In this document: piece after piece, positions 47,468 through 58,582 of the stretch
Position numbering within the stretch: the stretch's first letter is position 1
Layout of the letters: every line of letters begins with the position of its first letter
Assembly (NCBI GenBank): GCA_022340305.1
Contig: JAJDOF010000035.1
Span: 1-64,000, forward strand
Direction of reading: 5' to 3'
DNA from: Gammaproteobacteria bacterium
GTDB taxonomy: Bacteria > Pseudomonadota > Gammaproteobacteria > GCA-001735895
DNA length: 64,000 bases
Program-made: the position numbers and the translations under genes
Notes under the pieces: model-generated
The model's input: the letters and a program-made list of their open reading frames with translations, nothing else
Told to the model about the DNA's origin: nothing
Database searches by the model: none

Positions 47468-49762
47468 ATGCCACGTAAACCAGCCCGTAAAACTTCCGCG
47501 AAAAGACCAGCTGCAGTCAGGCGGGCAGCTCGGCGCCCCGGTAAACCAGGGCCCAGCGCCGCCGGGCGCAGAAAATGGCGCTATGCTGGTGCGCTGATCA
47601 TTTCGCTGTTGCTGTTGTTCGCTGCTTATCTCGTCTACCTCAACCAGATCATCGATTCGCGTTTCGAGGGTGGCGCCTGGGCGTTACCTTCGCGCGTTTA
47701 CGCGCGCGCCCTGGAACTCTACCCGGGGCTTAAACTGACGCGCGAGCAATTGACCTATGAACTGGAGCTGGCCAGTTATCCGCGCGTCGACCGGCAACCA
47801 ATGCCCGGGGAATATCGTCAGCTGGGTGCCTCGCTGGAATTTAATAGCCGGCCTTTCGAGTTTGCCGATCAGCCGCAGGCGGCACGCCTGGTGCAGGTAT
47901 TCTTTGAAGCGGGGCAGGTGGCTGGACTCGTCGATTCGCAAAACGGCAATGATCTGTCCGTATTTCGGCTGCCACCGCTCATCCTCGGCAGTTATTACCC
48001 GCAAAGTGGAGAAGATCGACTGTTACTTGCCGAAGATGAAGTCCCCGAGCGCCTGCTGGCTACGCTGATAGCAGTCGAAGATCGTGCTTTCTTTACGCAT
48101 TCAGGTGTCAGTCCAATGGCGATTCTGCGTGCACTGTGGGCCAATCTGAAAGCGGGTAAGACGGTCCAGGGTGGCAGTACCCTGACGCAGCAACTGGCCA
48201 AGAACCTGTTTCTGACGCCGCAGAAGTCCTTGTTGCGCAAAATCAATGAGGCGTTCCTGGCGCTGCTGCTGGAGCTGCGCTTTAGTAAACAGGCGATTGT
48301 CACTGCCTACATTAACGAGGTCTTCCTGTTGCAGCAAAATCGCATTGCGATTCATGGTTTCGCACGTGCCAGTCGCATGCTTTTCGGGCGCGCCGTCGAT
48401 CGACTTGAAGTGCAGCACCTGGCGTTGCTGGTCGGTATGGTCAAGGGGCCGTCGCGCTACAATCCCCAGACCGCTCCAGAGCTTGCCCTCGAGCGTCGTA
48501 ACCTTGTTTTGAAGATCATGTTCGAGCGGGACTTGATCGATCAGCAGGCGTTTGACCGGGCGCGTGCCGCGCCACTGGGTGTGGCCGGTCAGCTACCGAG
48601 TGTTAATCCATTTCCAGCTTATCTGGACCTGGTCAAACACCAGCTGCAGCTGAGTTATTCCGGTGCCGAACTCGCCCGCCGCGGGTTGCGCATATTCACC
48701 GCATTTGACCCCTTGCTGCAACAGAACCTCGAGCTTGGCCTGGCGCGTGGCCTGGCCCGTTTCAAGCAACCCGAGTTACAGGCCGCCGTGGTGATCGCTG
48801 ACTATCTGAACGGGGATATCCAGGCGCTGGTAGGTGATCGGGTAACTGATTATCCCGGTTTCAACCGCGCGCTGATGGCGCAGCGACCGATCGGCTCATT
48901 GATCAAGCCGTTGTTACTCTACAGCCTGTTGCAGGGAGAATTGACGCTGGCCAGTGAGGTTCGCGATGAGCCGGTTCGCATCCAGCAATCAAATGGCGAA
49001 GTCTGGGAACCGCGCAATTACGATCGCAAACTACACGGCACAATGAGTCTTTACGAGGCGTTTATCCATTCCTACAACCTGCCGTTTATCTGGCTCGGGG
49101 TCAATGCAGGCGGCCTCGAGGCATTGACGCAAAACCTGGCCAGGATTCACTTGCTGAAACACGAAGTGGTATTTCCGTCGATACTGCTCGGCACCACCGA
49201 GATGTCCGCCTACGAGGTGGCGCAAATGTTTCAGGTCATTGCCAATGACGGTTTCTTTACGCCATTAACGACGATACGCAGCGTCACCGATCAGCACAAC
49301 CAGGCGCTGTCGCGCATTCCACTGGAGTCCTTCAAGCTGTTTGACCAGGCGACCATGATCCAGGTGCAGCGCGCCATGGTGGGCGTGAGCGAGATGGGTA
49401 CCGCGCGTTATCTGGCACAACGTTTTGGCGAGCGCAGTCTGGCTGGCAAGACGGGTACCACCGATGACGCGCGCGATTCCTGGTTTGTCGGTTTTTCGGA
49501 TCGCCTGTTGAGCGTGGTTTGGCTTGGGCGAGACGATAATACGCCGATTCGACTGACAGGATCGTCGGGCGCGCTGCGGGTGTGGGCGGACATCATGGAA
49601 TTGCAGGGCTTTGAGCCCTTCAAGCTGTCGCGGGATGAAAGTCTTGCCTGGCGTTATATCGATCCGCAAACTGGCGGAATCAGCCAACAAGGCTGTGCAA
49701 ATAGTGTATTGTTACCGATTCCCAGAGATCGAATTCCGAAACGCCATTCGCGATGCCAGTAA
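47468..49762 (+). CDS. mrcB: Penicillin-binding protein 1b
   Basis: Bifunctional peptidoglycan polymerase anchored in the inner membrane. Order in the 764 residues: a basic cytosolic tail rich in Arg/Pro/Lys (1-36), membrane helix (about 37-58), UB2H-like region, glycosyltransferase domain with EDRAFFTHSGV and GGSTLTQQLAKNLFL, and transpeptidase domain with SLIK (SxxK serine), SYN and KTGTTDDARD. All catalytic motifs are present. A putative lipoprotein activator overlaps its end by ten bases, as in Pseudomonas. Confidence 0.93.
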   Translation: MPRKPARKTSAKRPAAVRRAARRPGKPGPSAAGRRKWRYAGALIISLLLLFAAYLVYLNQIIDSRFEGGAWALPSRVYARALELYPGLKLTREQLTYELELASYPRVDRQPMPGEYRQLGASLEFNSRPFEFADQPQAARLVQVFFEAGQVAGLVDSQNGNDLSVFRLPPLILGSYYPQSGEDRLLLAEDEVPERLLATLIAVEDRAFFTHSGVSPMAILRALWANLKAGKTVQGGSTLTQQLAKNLFLTPQKSLLRKINEAFLALLLELRFSKQAIVTAYINEVFLLQQNRIAIHGFARASRMLFGRAVDRLEVQHLALLVGMVKGPSRYNPQTAPELALERRNLVLKIMFERDLIDQQAFDRARAAPLGVAGQLPSVNPFPAYLDLVKHQLQLSYSGAELARRGLRIFTAFDPLLQQNLELGLARGLARFKQPELQAAVVIADYLNGDIQALVGDRVTDYPGFNRALMAQRPIGSLIKPLLLYSLLQGELTLASEVRDEPVRIQQSNGEVWEPRNYDRKLHGTMSLYEAFIHSYNLPFIWLGVNAGGLEALTQNLARIHLLKHEVVFPSILLGTTEMSAYEVAQMFQVIANDGFFTPLTTIRSVTDQHNQALSRIPLESFKLFDQATMIQVQRAMVGVSEMGTARYLAQRFGERSLAGKTGTTDDARDSWFVGFSDRLLSVVWLGRDDNTPIRLTGSSGALRVWADIMELQGFEPFKLSRDESLAWRYIDPQTGGISQQGCANSVLLPIPRDRIPKRHSRCQ

Positions 49763-50163
49763 CCAAACCCGTACCCAGCTTCCAGCGCCTGACGATCCTT
49801 CTGCTGTTATTGTCCAGCAGCGCCTGCCAACTCAACGAACAGCCCACTGACAATCGCTACCAGCGAGTGCTTGAAACCACCGTGCCTGGCAGCCCGCCAC
49901 CCTCAGGACCGGTTGTCCAGTTGCAAAACCAGGCGCTCGCCGCAATCAACGAGGACCAGTACCAGCTGGCTATCGATTACCTGCAGCGGGCCATCAAGAT
50001 TCAGCCGCGCGATGCCTGGAGCTGGCACTATCTGGCCGACATCTACTGGCGCCAGGGCCAATACGACCGCTGTCTTGCGATGATCGATCGCTCATCCGGG
50101 TACGTCGTCGATGATGCCCGGCTCACCGACGCCAATGCCGCGCTGCGGGCGCAGTGCCAGTAG
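49753..50163 (+). CDS. TPR lipoprotein, LpoP-like PBP1b activator
   Basis: A 136-residue lipoprotein precursor: hydrophobic signal LTILLLLLSSSAC with the lipid cysteine at 25, a disordered proline-rich linker, and two TPR-like helices pairs (ALAAINEDQYQLAIDYLQRAIKIQP, AWSWHYLADIYWRQGQYDRCLAMID). It overlaps the PBP1b gene end. In Pseudomonas aeruginosa the TPR lipoprotein LpoP, encoded next to the PBP1b gene, is required for that enzyme's activity; the same layout here suggests the same role. The -3 position of the lipobox is Ser rather than Leu, so lipidation is likely, not certain. Confidence 0.75.
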   Translation: MPVTKPVPSFQRLTILLLLLSSSACQLNEQPTDNRYQRVLETTVPGSPPPSGPVVQLQNQALAAINEDQYQLAIDYLQRAIKIQPRDAWSWHYLADIYWRQGQYDRCLAMIDRSSGYVVDDARLTDANAALRAQCQ

Positions 50164-50166
50164 CGC

Positions 50167-52116
50167 ATGGCGAAGTTGGCGAACGAGATTGACGTGGCGG
50201 CCGTACTCGGCCCCGATGGTGTGATCGGCGAGTTCGTCAGCGACTTCGAATCACGCGCCAGTCAACTCGCCATGGCGGAACTGATCGCCGAGGCCGTCGC
50301 GCTTGGCGAATCGCGAGTCATCGAAGCCAGCACCGGTATCGGCAAGTCCTTCGCCTACCTGGTGCCCGCGTTCCTGAGTAACTTGCGTGTAGTGATATCT
50401 ACCGGGACCCGCAATTTGCAGGACCAGCTGTTTCAAAAGGATATACCTTTAATCCGCAAGGCCATTGTCAGTGCCAGGAAAGTCGCCTTGTTGAAGGGGC
50501 GCAGTAATTACTGTTGTCCGCATCGGTTGAATATGTACCGTCGCCAGGATCGCTTCAAGAGCCGCGACATGGCGTCTATCTTCAGCGCGCTTGCGGCCTG
50601 GGCTGCGAGCAGTGACAGCGGTGACATTGGCGAGTTTGCCGATATTCCGGAAAACGACAGCCTGTGGTACTACGCGACCTCGAATGCGGACAATTGTCTC
50701 GGTAGCGAGTGCCCGGAAATCGATCGTTGCTTTGTGTTAAAGGCGCGCAAAAAGGCGATGGATGCGGATATCGTGGTAATTAACCATCACCTCTATTTTT
50801 CCGACCTCGCACTGAAACAGGACGGTTTTGGCGAATTGTTACCGGACGCGGACGTGTTGATATTTGACGAGGCGCATCAGCTGCCTGACATCGCAGGTAA
50901 TTTTTACGGTGAACAGATTACCCTGCGCCAGATCGACATGTTGTGTCGCGAAATTATCGATGCTGAACTTAGCGAAGCGGCTGAGTCACGCTCACTGCAA
51001 ACACACAGCGACCGCCTCGGCAGGTGCGCTGCCGATTTCCGCCTGGTGCTGCAAACTTTTTCGCCCAAGGGGGAATGGGAGCGCATCCAGCACGCGCCCG
51101 CGGTGCAACAGGCCGTGGCGGCACTGCGTGAGTCCATGCAGGAACTGGCGGATCAGCTCGAAACCATGATTGGGCGCGGCAAAGAACTGGCGCTGTGTCA
51201 TCGGCGCCTGCAGGGCCTGATAGCTGCACTGACAAATTATTTCGAGGCTGACGATAACCAGGTGAGCTGGTATGAATTGAGCGAACGTAGCTTTCGACTG
51301 GTGCGCTCGCCGCTGGAAGTGGCGCAGCCGTTTCGTGAACAGTTGAAACTGGCTGATTTCAGCTCGGTATTTTTTACCTCCGCGACGCTGAGTTCACAGC
51401 AATCATTTCGCTATTTCAGCGAGCGCCTGGGGCTTGGGGATATCGAGTGCGCGAGCTTTGATAGCCCGTTCGATTACGCGCAACAGGCGCTACTCTATCT
51501 GCCGCAAAATCTGCCGGAACCCGCCGATGAACGCTATGCGATGCTGTTCGGTGAACTCTGCCGCGAGATGGTTGAAGCCTGTTCGGGGCACTGCTTTATC
51601 CTGTTTACCAGTTACCGCATGCTGAGCTGGACGGCGGAGTATCTGCGCGCGCACTGCAACTACGCATTGCTGGTACAGGGCGAGTTGCAGCGAAACGAGC
51701 TGTTGCAGCAGTTCGTGCGCATTGAAAACCCGGTGTTGCTCGGCACCAGCAGCTTCTGGGAGGGCGTTGACGTCAAGGGTGACCAGTTGCGCTGCGTCAT
51801 TATCGACAAGCTGCCGTTCAAGTCACCACAGGATCCCGTGTATCGCAGGCGCATACAGCGGGTTAACAAGAATGGCGGCAATGCCTTTTTCGAAGTGCAG
51901 ATTCCCGAAGCGACGATCAGCCTGCGGCAGGGGGTAGGGCGCCTGATTCGCGATGCTGGTGATCGTGGCATCGTAGTACTGTGCGATAACCGCCTCAATA
52001 CCAAGGGGTATGGCCGTGGCATGCTCGACAGTTTGCCGCCGATGCGCCGCAGCATCGACCTCCACGAAGTGACCTCGTTTGCGCGACAGTTGGGGATAAC
52101 CAAAGTCCCGGGTTAA
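50167..52116 (+). CDS. DinG/YoaA-family ATP-dependent DNA helicase
   Basis: Superfamily 2 XPD-like 5'-3' helicase, 649 residues. Walker A lies in ASTGIGKSFAYLVP, the DEAH box in LIFDEAHQLPD, and the C-terminal motif in RQGVGRLIRD. Four cysteines between them (GRSNYCCPHR ... CLGSECPEIDRCF) are placed to bind the [4Fe-4S] cluster of the XPD group. This matches YoaA more than long DinG by length. It follows the lipoprotein by three bases on the same strand. Role: unwinding of damaged or R-loop DNA. Confidence 0.88.
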   Translation: MAKLANEIDVAAVLGPDGVIGEFVSDFESRASQLAMAELIAEAVALGESRVIEASTGIGKSFAYLVPAFLSNLRVVISTGTRNLQDQLFQKDIPLIRKAIVSARKVALLKGRSNYCCPHRLNMYRRQDRFKSRDMASIFSALAAWAASSDSGDIGEFADIPENDSLWYYATSNADNCLGSECPEIDRCFVLKARKKAMDADIVVINHHLYFSDLALKQDGFGELLPDADVLIFDEAHQLPDIAGNFYGEQITLRQIDMLCREIIDAELSEAAESRSLQTHSDRLGRCAADFRLVLQTFSPKGEWERIQHAPAVQQAVAALRESMQELADQLETMIGRGKELALCHRRLQGLIAALTNYFEADDNQVSWYELSERSFRLVRSPLEVAQPFREQLKLADFSSVFFTSATLSSQQSFRYFSERLGLGDIECASFDSPFDYAQQALLYLPQNLPEPADERYAMLFGELCREMVEACSGHCFILFTSYRMLSWTAEYLRAHCNYALLVQGELQRNELLQQFVRIENPVLLGTSSFWEGVDVKGDQLRCVIIDKLPFKSPQDPVYRRRIQRVNKNGGNAFFEVQIPEATISLRQGVGRLIRDAGDRGIVVLCDNRLNTKGYGRGMLDSLPPMRRSIDLHEVTSFARQLGITKVPG

Positions 52117-52302
52117 AAGCCCTGGTTTTCGCTAAACAGGCGATAATCCGTGTTGATCATTTTGTAAGATTTCACAGCTTCCTGTCCGTGGGTTTGGCGA
52201 ACTGGTCCCGACCCGATCTTCGATTCGGCTTCATTGATCCGCATCAATATTTGTTAAATGAATTTAAATAGAATTAAGCTATACCCTATCTGGAGGTATG
52301 TC

Positions 52303-52494
52303 ATGAACATTTTGAACTTGGCAATAATCGGCGCCCTGTTGATGACCGTTGGTTTGATTGGTACAGGTTTATGGTCAATGGCCCATGGTGGCGAATTTGA
52401 TCGGAAACACTCAACGCAGATAATGTTTGCCAGGGTAGGTATGCAGGGAATTGCATTCGTGCTCCTGTTATTGGCTATCTATATTGCAAACTGA
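52303..52494 (+). CDS. Small HIG1-like two-helix membrane protein
   Basis: 63 residues with two membrane helices (MNILNLAIIGALLMTVGLIG and IAFVLLLLAIYIAN) joined by a short loop. The pattern GLWSMAHGG, then RVGMQGIA, resembles bacterial HIG1-domain ('twin transmembrane') proteins, relatives of the hypoxia-induced respiratory supercomplex factors. The ATG at 52303 has GGAGG (52292-52296) at proper spacing; an upstream start at 52258 lacks one. No partner gene is adjacent. Confidence 0.55.
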   Translation: MNILNLAIIGALLMTVGLIGTGLWSMAHGGEFDRKHSTQIMFARVGMQGIAFVLLLLAIYIAN

Positions 52495-52858
52495 TTGTTA
52501 TTGAAAATAAGTATCAACAGGGCACACGGTACCTGCAAATTCGCTCTGGAAACCAACCTCCGTTGCAGGATTGGGAAACCGCGCTGGTTACCGTCCCTGC
52601 TTCATTGCTGGCGTAAGACCACAAGGTAACTTGATAGCCAGTATCCAATCGCGCGAGTGGAAAGAGCTCCGTTTCCGGGCTATCTATGCTTAAATTCAGG
52701 CTCTCGAATAAACTTCCGTTACGCAGCGGTGGTGACTGGTTATGAATCTGTGCGCTTTACCACGATCCAGTCAGTTGGATCTGCCAGAACGCAGGGAACC
52801 TGGCTGCATTCCAGCTTACCTGCCGACGAATGCCCTGCTGGTTTTCGAGGCCTGAACA
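52495..52858. other. Intergenic region without recognised gene
   Basis: This 364-base stretch lies between the small membrane protein and the SMP-30 gene. Open frames here (such as 52657-52950) overlap the next gene in a different frame and look random. I see no repeat, hairpin with T-run or RNA gene. Confidence 0.35.
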
Positions 52859-53719
52859 GTGAATATTACTGCGCTCTGCGAGCACCGCTGCCATCTCGGC
52901 GAAGGGCCGCTGTGGGACCCCCTCGAAGAAGCCCTTTACTGGGTCGATAGTCTCGCTCCAATGCTTTATCGCCATGATTTTGCCGATGCCTGCACGCGTT
53001 CGTGGCGGTTACCGGGGCGTACTGTCGGCAGTCTCGCGCTGCGCGCGACGGGTGGCCTGGTACTGGCGATGGACCAGGGGCTTTATTTATTCGATGCTGC
53101 CAGCGGCAAGGCTGAATCCATCGCACAACCACTGGCAGGAAAGCATGGCTTGCGCCTGAACGATGGCAAGGTGGATCCTTTTGGTTTTTTTGTCACGGGT
53201 GCGATGAATATCGACTTTCGACAAAACCTCCCCGGCTCGATGTATCGCCTGTCTCCCGATTTCGAGCTAAGTGAAATCCTCGGCGGCTTCACCTGTTTCA
53301 ACGGTCCCTGTTTCAGCGCCGCGGGCGAACGGCTCTACGTGACCGGGCGTGACGAAGCCGCGATCGAAGAATTCGATTATGGCCGCAACGAATTACCGCG
53401 TAATGGTCGTGTATTGCTCGATCATTGCAACCCGGATGGCGCCACGGTCGACGCCGATGGTTACCTGTGGAGCGCGCAGTGGGACGATGCCTGCATCCTG
53501 CGCATCTCGCCCGAAGGCGATATTGACAGGCGTATCGATTTCCCCGGTCAGGTGGTCAGTAGCATCACTTTTGGCGGGCCCGGGCTTGACCTGATCTTCG
53601 TCACTACCACCGGCGGCGAGGTGCACGGTGTGGCACCGGTTGCTGCGCGGCCGGGCAGGGTACTGGTCGTCAGTGAGACTGGCTTCCACGGACGTGAGGA
53701 GCCTCGTTTTCTGGGTTGA
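52859..53719 (+). CDS. SMP-30/gluconolactonase family protein
   Basis: A six-bladed beta-propeller hydrolase of 286 residues, likely a lactonase on a sugar acid. Family signatures are CHLGEGPLWDPLEEALYWVDS (metal Glu), RLNDGKVDPFGFFVTGAM (metal Asn) and NPDGATVDADGYLWSAQWDD (metal Asp). Start is GTG at 52859; no ATG fits the conserved beginning. No sugar-catabolism genes lie beside it, so the substrate cannot be told. Confidence 0.87.
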   Translation: MNITALCEHRCHLGEGPLWDPLEEALYWVDSLAPMLYRHDFADACTRSWRLPGRTVGSLALRATGGLVLAMDQGLYLFDAASGKAESIAQPLAGKHGLRLNDGKVDPFGFFVTGAMNIDFRQNLPGSMYRLSPDFELSEILGGFTCFNGPCFSAAGERLYVTGRDEAAIEEFDYGRNELPRNGRVLLDHCNPDGATVDADGYLWSAQWDDACILRISPEGDIDRRIDFPGQVVSSITFGGPGLDLIFVTTTGGEVHGVAPVAARPGRVLVVSETGFHGREEPRFLG

Positions 53720-53733
53720 TGGGGAATGAGTCG

Positions 53734-54222
53734 CTAGAGGCTGAGGCGGCGAGTATTCTGATCGGGTTCGCTGGCCTCCCAGATTTCCGCGAAACGTTCG
53801 AGGTAGGAACGGCATTCGAGTTTGTTGTCGATTTCGTAATAACCCTCGTAGCGGTCCGGATTGCGCAACCTGAGGTAAGCGCTGTCATCCGCCATCAACC
53901 AGCTTTCCCGGAAATTCCGATGTGCCGGGGTGACGGTGGTGCGAATCTGTACATAGGTTGGTAGCTTTTGAGCGAGATGAATCAGCTGGTGACCCTGGCT
54001 TGCGGCTACGCGGGTGTCCTGGGCGATGATGTGTATCTCGGTATTGCGATTTGACGCCACCAGTGCGCTCAGGTGATCGTAGATTTCGGCGTGATTGTAG
54101 AGTTCCGGCTCGAGCTTCTGGGTAATCAGGTAAAGCCGCCCCACACAGCCCAGCACCAGGGTCCTGGCAGCGTCGACACAGTCGCTGCGACCATCTAATA
54201 ATATACTTGAATAATCATCCAT
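53734..54222 (-). CDS. Uncharacterised protein (possibly DUF7931)
   Basis: 162 residues, mixed alpha/beta, no membrane segments. The order LYLITQKLEPELYN, HIIAQDTRVAASQGHQLIHLAQKLPTYVQIR and FRESWLMADDSAYLRLRNPDRYEGYYEID recalls small gammaproteobacterial proteins grouped as DUF7931, which look like a phospholipase-D-type half fold, but the catalytic HKD is not present. It sits just after roxA on the same strand (23 bases) and may belong to that unit. Function unknown. Confidence 0.6.
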   Translation of the reverse strand: MDDYSSILLDGRSDCVDAARTLVLGCVGRLYLITQKLEPELYNHAEIYDHLSALVASNRNTEIHIIAQDTRVAASQGHQLIHLAQKLPTYVQIRTTVTPAHRNFRESWLMADDSAYLRLRNPDRYEGYYEIDNKLECRSYLERFAEIWEASEPDQNTRRLSL

Positions 54223-54245
54223 AACGCATTGAAATATATAATTAA

Positions 54246-55388
54246 TTAATCAGTCAATGGTAATATCGCATGGTTTTTCGCGAGCTCGATGAGCAGGTTG
54301 CGCAGCGCTTCGATCTCGATCGATTCGCGCATCAGCTCGGTTGACCATTCGTGATTTTCGCACAGTTTCTGTAGTTGTTCGAGAATTTCGGGTTGCAGAG
54401 GTAACTCGTGCATGTTGCCATTGTAATAGACTTCGATCGACTGCGCAGAGCGATGGTAAAGGATGCGTGATTCGGGATGGCGGATCCAGCTCGAGGCCTG
54501 CAGATCTGACAGATAAACCGGCTGAAGTTCGTTGTCGTCGGGGCTGGCGACCGCGCTGTCGGATAGCAGTTTGCCGATGGCGTCACGCCACAATTCTGGC
54601 GATTGTTCGAGCAAGCGAGTTGCCATGTCATGGAACCGCGCGATTTCTTTATCGGTGATCTCGGCATGATGCCGATCGAGCTCGAGGTCGGCGTCGCAGT
54701 AGCGCTCGCTCTTTGCTTCAAAAGGCTCGCTTTCCAGCGCGAAGGATTCGAGTGCAGTGACCGCGTTCGGCGCTCTAAAGCCGATTGAATAGGTCATGCA
54801 GCGCTCGAGCGCGACGCCGTGATGGGCATGTCCGGGCGGCAGGTAGAGGATGTCACCCGGGTTTAACACGACGTCCTGCTCGGGCTTGAAATCCTGCAAT
54901 ATTGCGAGCTCCAGGCCATCGATAACGGGATCATCCGGTGATGGGGTTTCGCAATACTGCCAGCGGCGCGTGCCGAGCGCCTGCAACAGAAATACGTCGT
55001 ACTGGTCAATATGAGGTCCGACCGAGCCACCGGCCGGGGCGTAACTGATCATCAGGTCGTCGATGCGCCAATCGGGTATAAAGCGAAACTGCTCGAGCAG
55101 CTCGTAGAGCTCGGGCATCCATTTCTCGCATTCCGAGACCAGCAACGAATAATTCGATTCGGGTAAATCGAGAAAATCCCGTTCCTCGAACGGGCCATAA
55201 CGTACCGTCCAGGGCTTGTCGTCGCTGTCTTCGAGCACCAGGCGGCAGTGCACATCTTCCTCGCAGGCGAGCCCTGCCAGCTCTTCCGGGCTGACAACGG
55301 ATTCGAAATTCGGCAGGGCATTACGCAGCAGGCAGGGCCTCTTCTGCCAGTATTGCTGCACGAATTCATTGCTGTTGAGATCTAGCAT
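54246..55388 (-). CDS. roxA: Ribosomal protein L16 arginine 3-hydroxylase (RoxA/YcfD)
   Basis: JmjC-type Fe(II)/2-oxoglutarate oxygenase that hydroxylates an arginine of ribosomal protein L16. The 380 residues match YcfD: WQKRPCLLRNALP, DLMISYAPAGGSVGPHIDQYDVFLLQALGTRRW with the metal HxD, and LYLPPGHAHHGVAL with the distal His. The C-terminal helical dimerisation and winged-helix parts (from about 240) are present. It lies 12 bases downstream of purB on the same strand. Confidence 0.92.
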   Translation of the reverse strand: MLDLNSNEFVQQYWQKRPCLLRNALPNFESVVSPEELAGLACEEDVHCRLVLEDSDDKPWTVRYGPFEERDFLDLPESNYSLLVSECEKWMPELYELLEQFRFIPDWRIDDLMISYAPAGGSVGPHIDQYDVFLLQALGTRRWQYCETPSPDDPVIDGLELAILQDFKPEQDVVLNPGDILYLPPGHAHHGVALERCMTYSIGFRAPNAVTALESFALESEPFEAKSERYCDADLELDRHHAEITDKEIARFHDMATRLLEQSPELWRDAIGKLLSDSAVASPDDNELQPVYLSDLQASSWIRHPESRILYHRSAQSIEVYYNGNMHELPLQPEILEQLQKLCENHEWSTELMRESIEIEALRNLLIELAKNHAILPLTD

Positions 55389-55400
55389 CTGCCGTACCGA

Positions 55401-56783
<1,383 letters not shown>

Positions 56784-56857
56784 TTAAAACAGCTATTTTA
56801 CACCAATCTTGAACCCGGGTAATGCGAATGCAGACCTGTGGGGCGAGTCTGCCGTAT

Positions 56858-57601
56858 TTATTCACTCGCGTTGAAGGCCGCGTGCCTGAAAATCAGCCGT
56901 TTGGCCTTTTCATAAGACTCTTCGGCGACGATGTCCTCGTTCTTCAGGCGACGCAATTCTTTCAGCTCGGCGGCCAGCAACTGGCTCTGGTTCATGCCCT
57001 TGGAAGCTTTGCTCTTGTTGATCTGCACCACAATCTGGTTGATGAACTTACGGAATTCATCCTTGTTCGGATCGTTGTTGGCTAATTCAAACAGCCGTAT
57101 CTTGCCGAATTGACTGCGAAAATAGACCGTATCGTGCGACAGGTAAAAAAAACTCAGCAAGGTCAGCAGCGCGCCGACAATCACGCCGGTGAATATCCCG
57201 AGAGACATGACCGAAGAGGGGTCGAACCAGCCACCAATCACCATTGCCGCTGCACTACACCAAAGCGCCAGGCTGAGGCACAGCCATTTCCAGGCGATGT
57301 TACGCAAGCGGAACGGACGCGGGTCAAGAAACGCGAGATTGAGACGAAACTTATACTTGCGGCGGTGCTTGTTCTTGATCGACTGGTAACAATGCTCGTC
57401 GTTAAAAACAGTCAGTTTCCGATACATGCCGCGTAGCTTGTCGGATTGTTCGAATTCGAAATTAACGCGCTCGACGGGAATTTTTTCGTCGTCGGAGAAA
57501 CGAGTCGTCTCATCCGCAAGCGGTTGCAGATCGATTTCATCTGATTCGATCGGTTTCAGGTCGATTTCTTCAGGCTCGATTTTAAATTGGGGCATGGACA
57601 T
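56858..57601 (-). CDS. Uncharacterised two-helix membrane protein
   Basis: 247 residues. The N-terminal 50 residues are acidic with a small repeat (EEIDLKPIES, DEIDLQPLAD). A basic stretch precedes two membrane helices at about 109-129 and 131-155, and the C-terminal part is a charged helix (LLAAELKELRRLKNEDIVAEESYEKAKRLI) resembling a SHOCT-like oligomerisation tail. I recognise no family. It lies upstream of purB on the same strand, 89 bases away, and may be independent. Confidence 0.6.
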   Translation of the reverse strand: MSMPQFKIEPEEIDLKPIESDEIDLQPLADETTRFSDDEKIPVERVNFEFEQSDKLRGMYRKLTVFNDEHCYQSIKNKHRRKYKFRLNLAFLDPRPFRLRNIAWKWLCLSLALWCSAAAMVIGGWFDPSSVMSLGIFTGVIVGALLTLLSFFYLSHDTVYFRSQFGKIRLFELANNDPNKDEFRKFINQIVVQINKSKASKGMNQSQLLAAELKELRRLKNEDIVAEESYEKAKRLIFRHAAFNASE

Positions 57602-57711
57602 GTCTTTCCTTGCATTGGTTGGTCACAAAACATTAGGGATTATAGATTAAAACTCGGCCCTTATATGTGAAATCGGGCAATCGAAGTGAAGTGATACGGA
57701 TTCCTCGCAAG

Positions 57712-58560
57712 TCAGGCTGGCCGTGGCGCCGCACCGGCAATGGTAGTGCGATAAAGGCAACGTCGCTTGCCATCGTAGTCGTTGACTGCATAGTGCAAGG
57801 TCGAACGGTTATCCCAAACTGCAACGCTGCCCGGGGTCCACTTGAAGCGGCAGCTAAACTCGGGTCGGGTGCAATGCTGGTAGAGGCTCGCCAGCAATGT
57901 ATCGCTATGCGCGGGGGCCAGGCCATCGATGCGGATGGTGTAAGTGGGATTGACAAACAGCAACAGTTCACCGCTGTCAGGGTGCCTGCAGATCGCCGGA
58001 TGACGGGTTTCCCGATCAGCCTGGGGATTATTGCGCTCGATCTGAATGGACCCCTTGAACCGGGAGCTGTCCTCAGGGGCATGCGTCACCCCATAGGGCG
58101 CTCCGCTGTGAATCGCGGTTTTACCCTGTAGCAATGTCTGCTGTTCGCGCGGTAATGCCCGGTAGGCCTGCGCCATATCGATCCACAGCGTATCTCCACC
58201 AACGGCTGGTACCTGTTCGGCATAGAGTATCGAAGCTCGAGGCGGTGCTTCGAGGAAGCTGAAGTCCGAATGCCAGTCGCCGCCGAAGACACCCATGTTG
58301 ACTTCATGTGCCTCTTTGAGGACGCGGATAATGTTGGGATAGCCCTCGAGTGGCTTGATATAGGGTAATTGCGTCAACTCGCCGAAATGGCGACTGAATT
58401 GTTGCAGTTCATCGAGATTGATATCCTGTTCGCGCAGGAAGATGACCTTGTAATCCAGCAAGCTGCGGTGCAGCGTGTTGATTGCCGTAGCATCCAGGCG
58501 TCGGATATCGACACCATTGATTTCAGCTCCGAGCCCTGGCGTGAGTGGTGAAATTTGCAT
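57712..58560 (-). CDS. TauD/TfdA-family 2-oxoglutarate dioxygenase
   Basis: Fe(II)/2-oxoglutarate oxygenase of 282 residues. The metal triad is visible as WHSDFSF (His and Asp) and TLHYAVNDY (distal His), and the oxoglutarate arginine lies in RRCLYRTTI. MQISPLTPGLGAEINGVDI is the typical N terminus, supporting the ATG at 58560 over one at 58626 that lies within the upstream gene. Members act on taurine, alkyl sulfates or quaternary amines. The neighbours do not fix the substrate. It follows the DUF3604 gene by 22 bases. Confidence 0.88.
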   Translation of the reverse strand: MQISPLTPGLGAEINGVDIRRLDATAINTLHRSLLDYKVIFLREQDINLDELQQFSRHFGELTQLPYIKPLEGYPNIIRVLKEAHEVNMGVFGGDWHSDFSFLEAPPRASILYAEQVPAVGGDTLWIDMAQAYRALPREQQTLLQGKTAIHSGAPYGVTHAPEDSSRFKGSIQIERNNPQADRETRHPAICRHPDSGELLLFVNPTYTIRIDGLAPAHSDTLLASLYQHCTRPEFSCRFKWTPGSVAVWDNRSTLHYAVNDYDGKRRCLYRTTIAGAAPRPA

Positions 58561-58582
58561 CGGGTTTTGTTGTGAACGAGAC

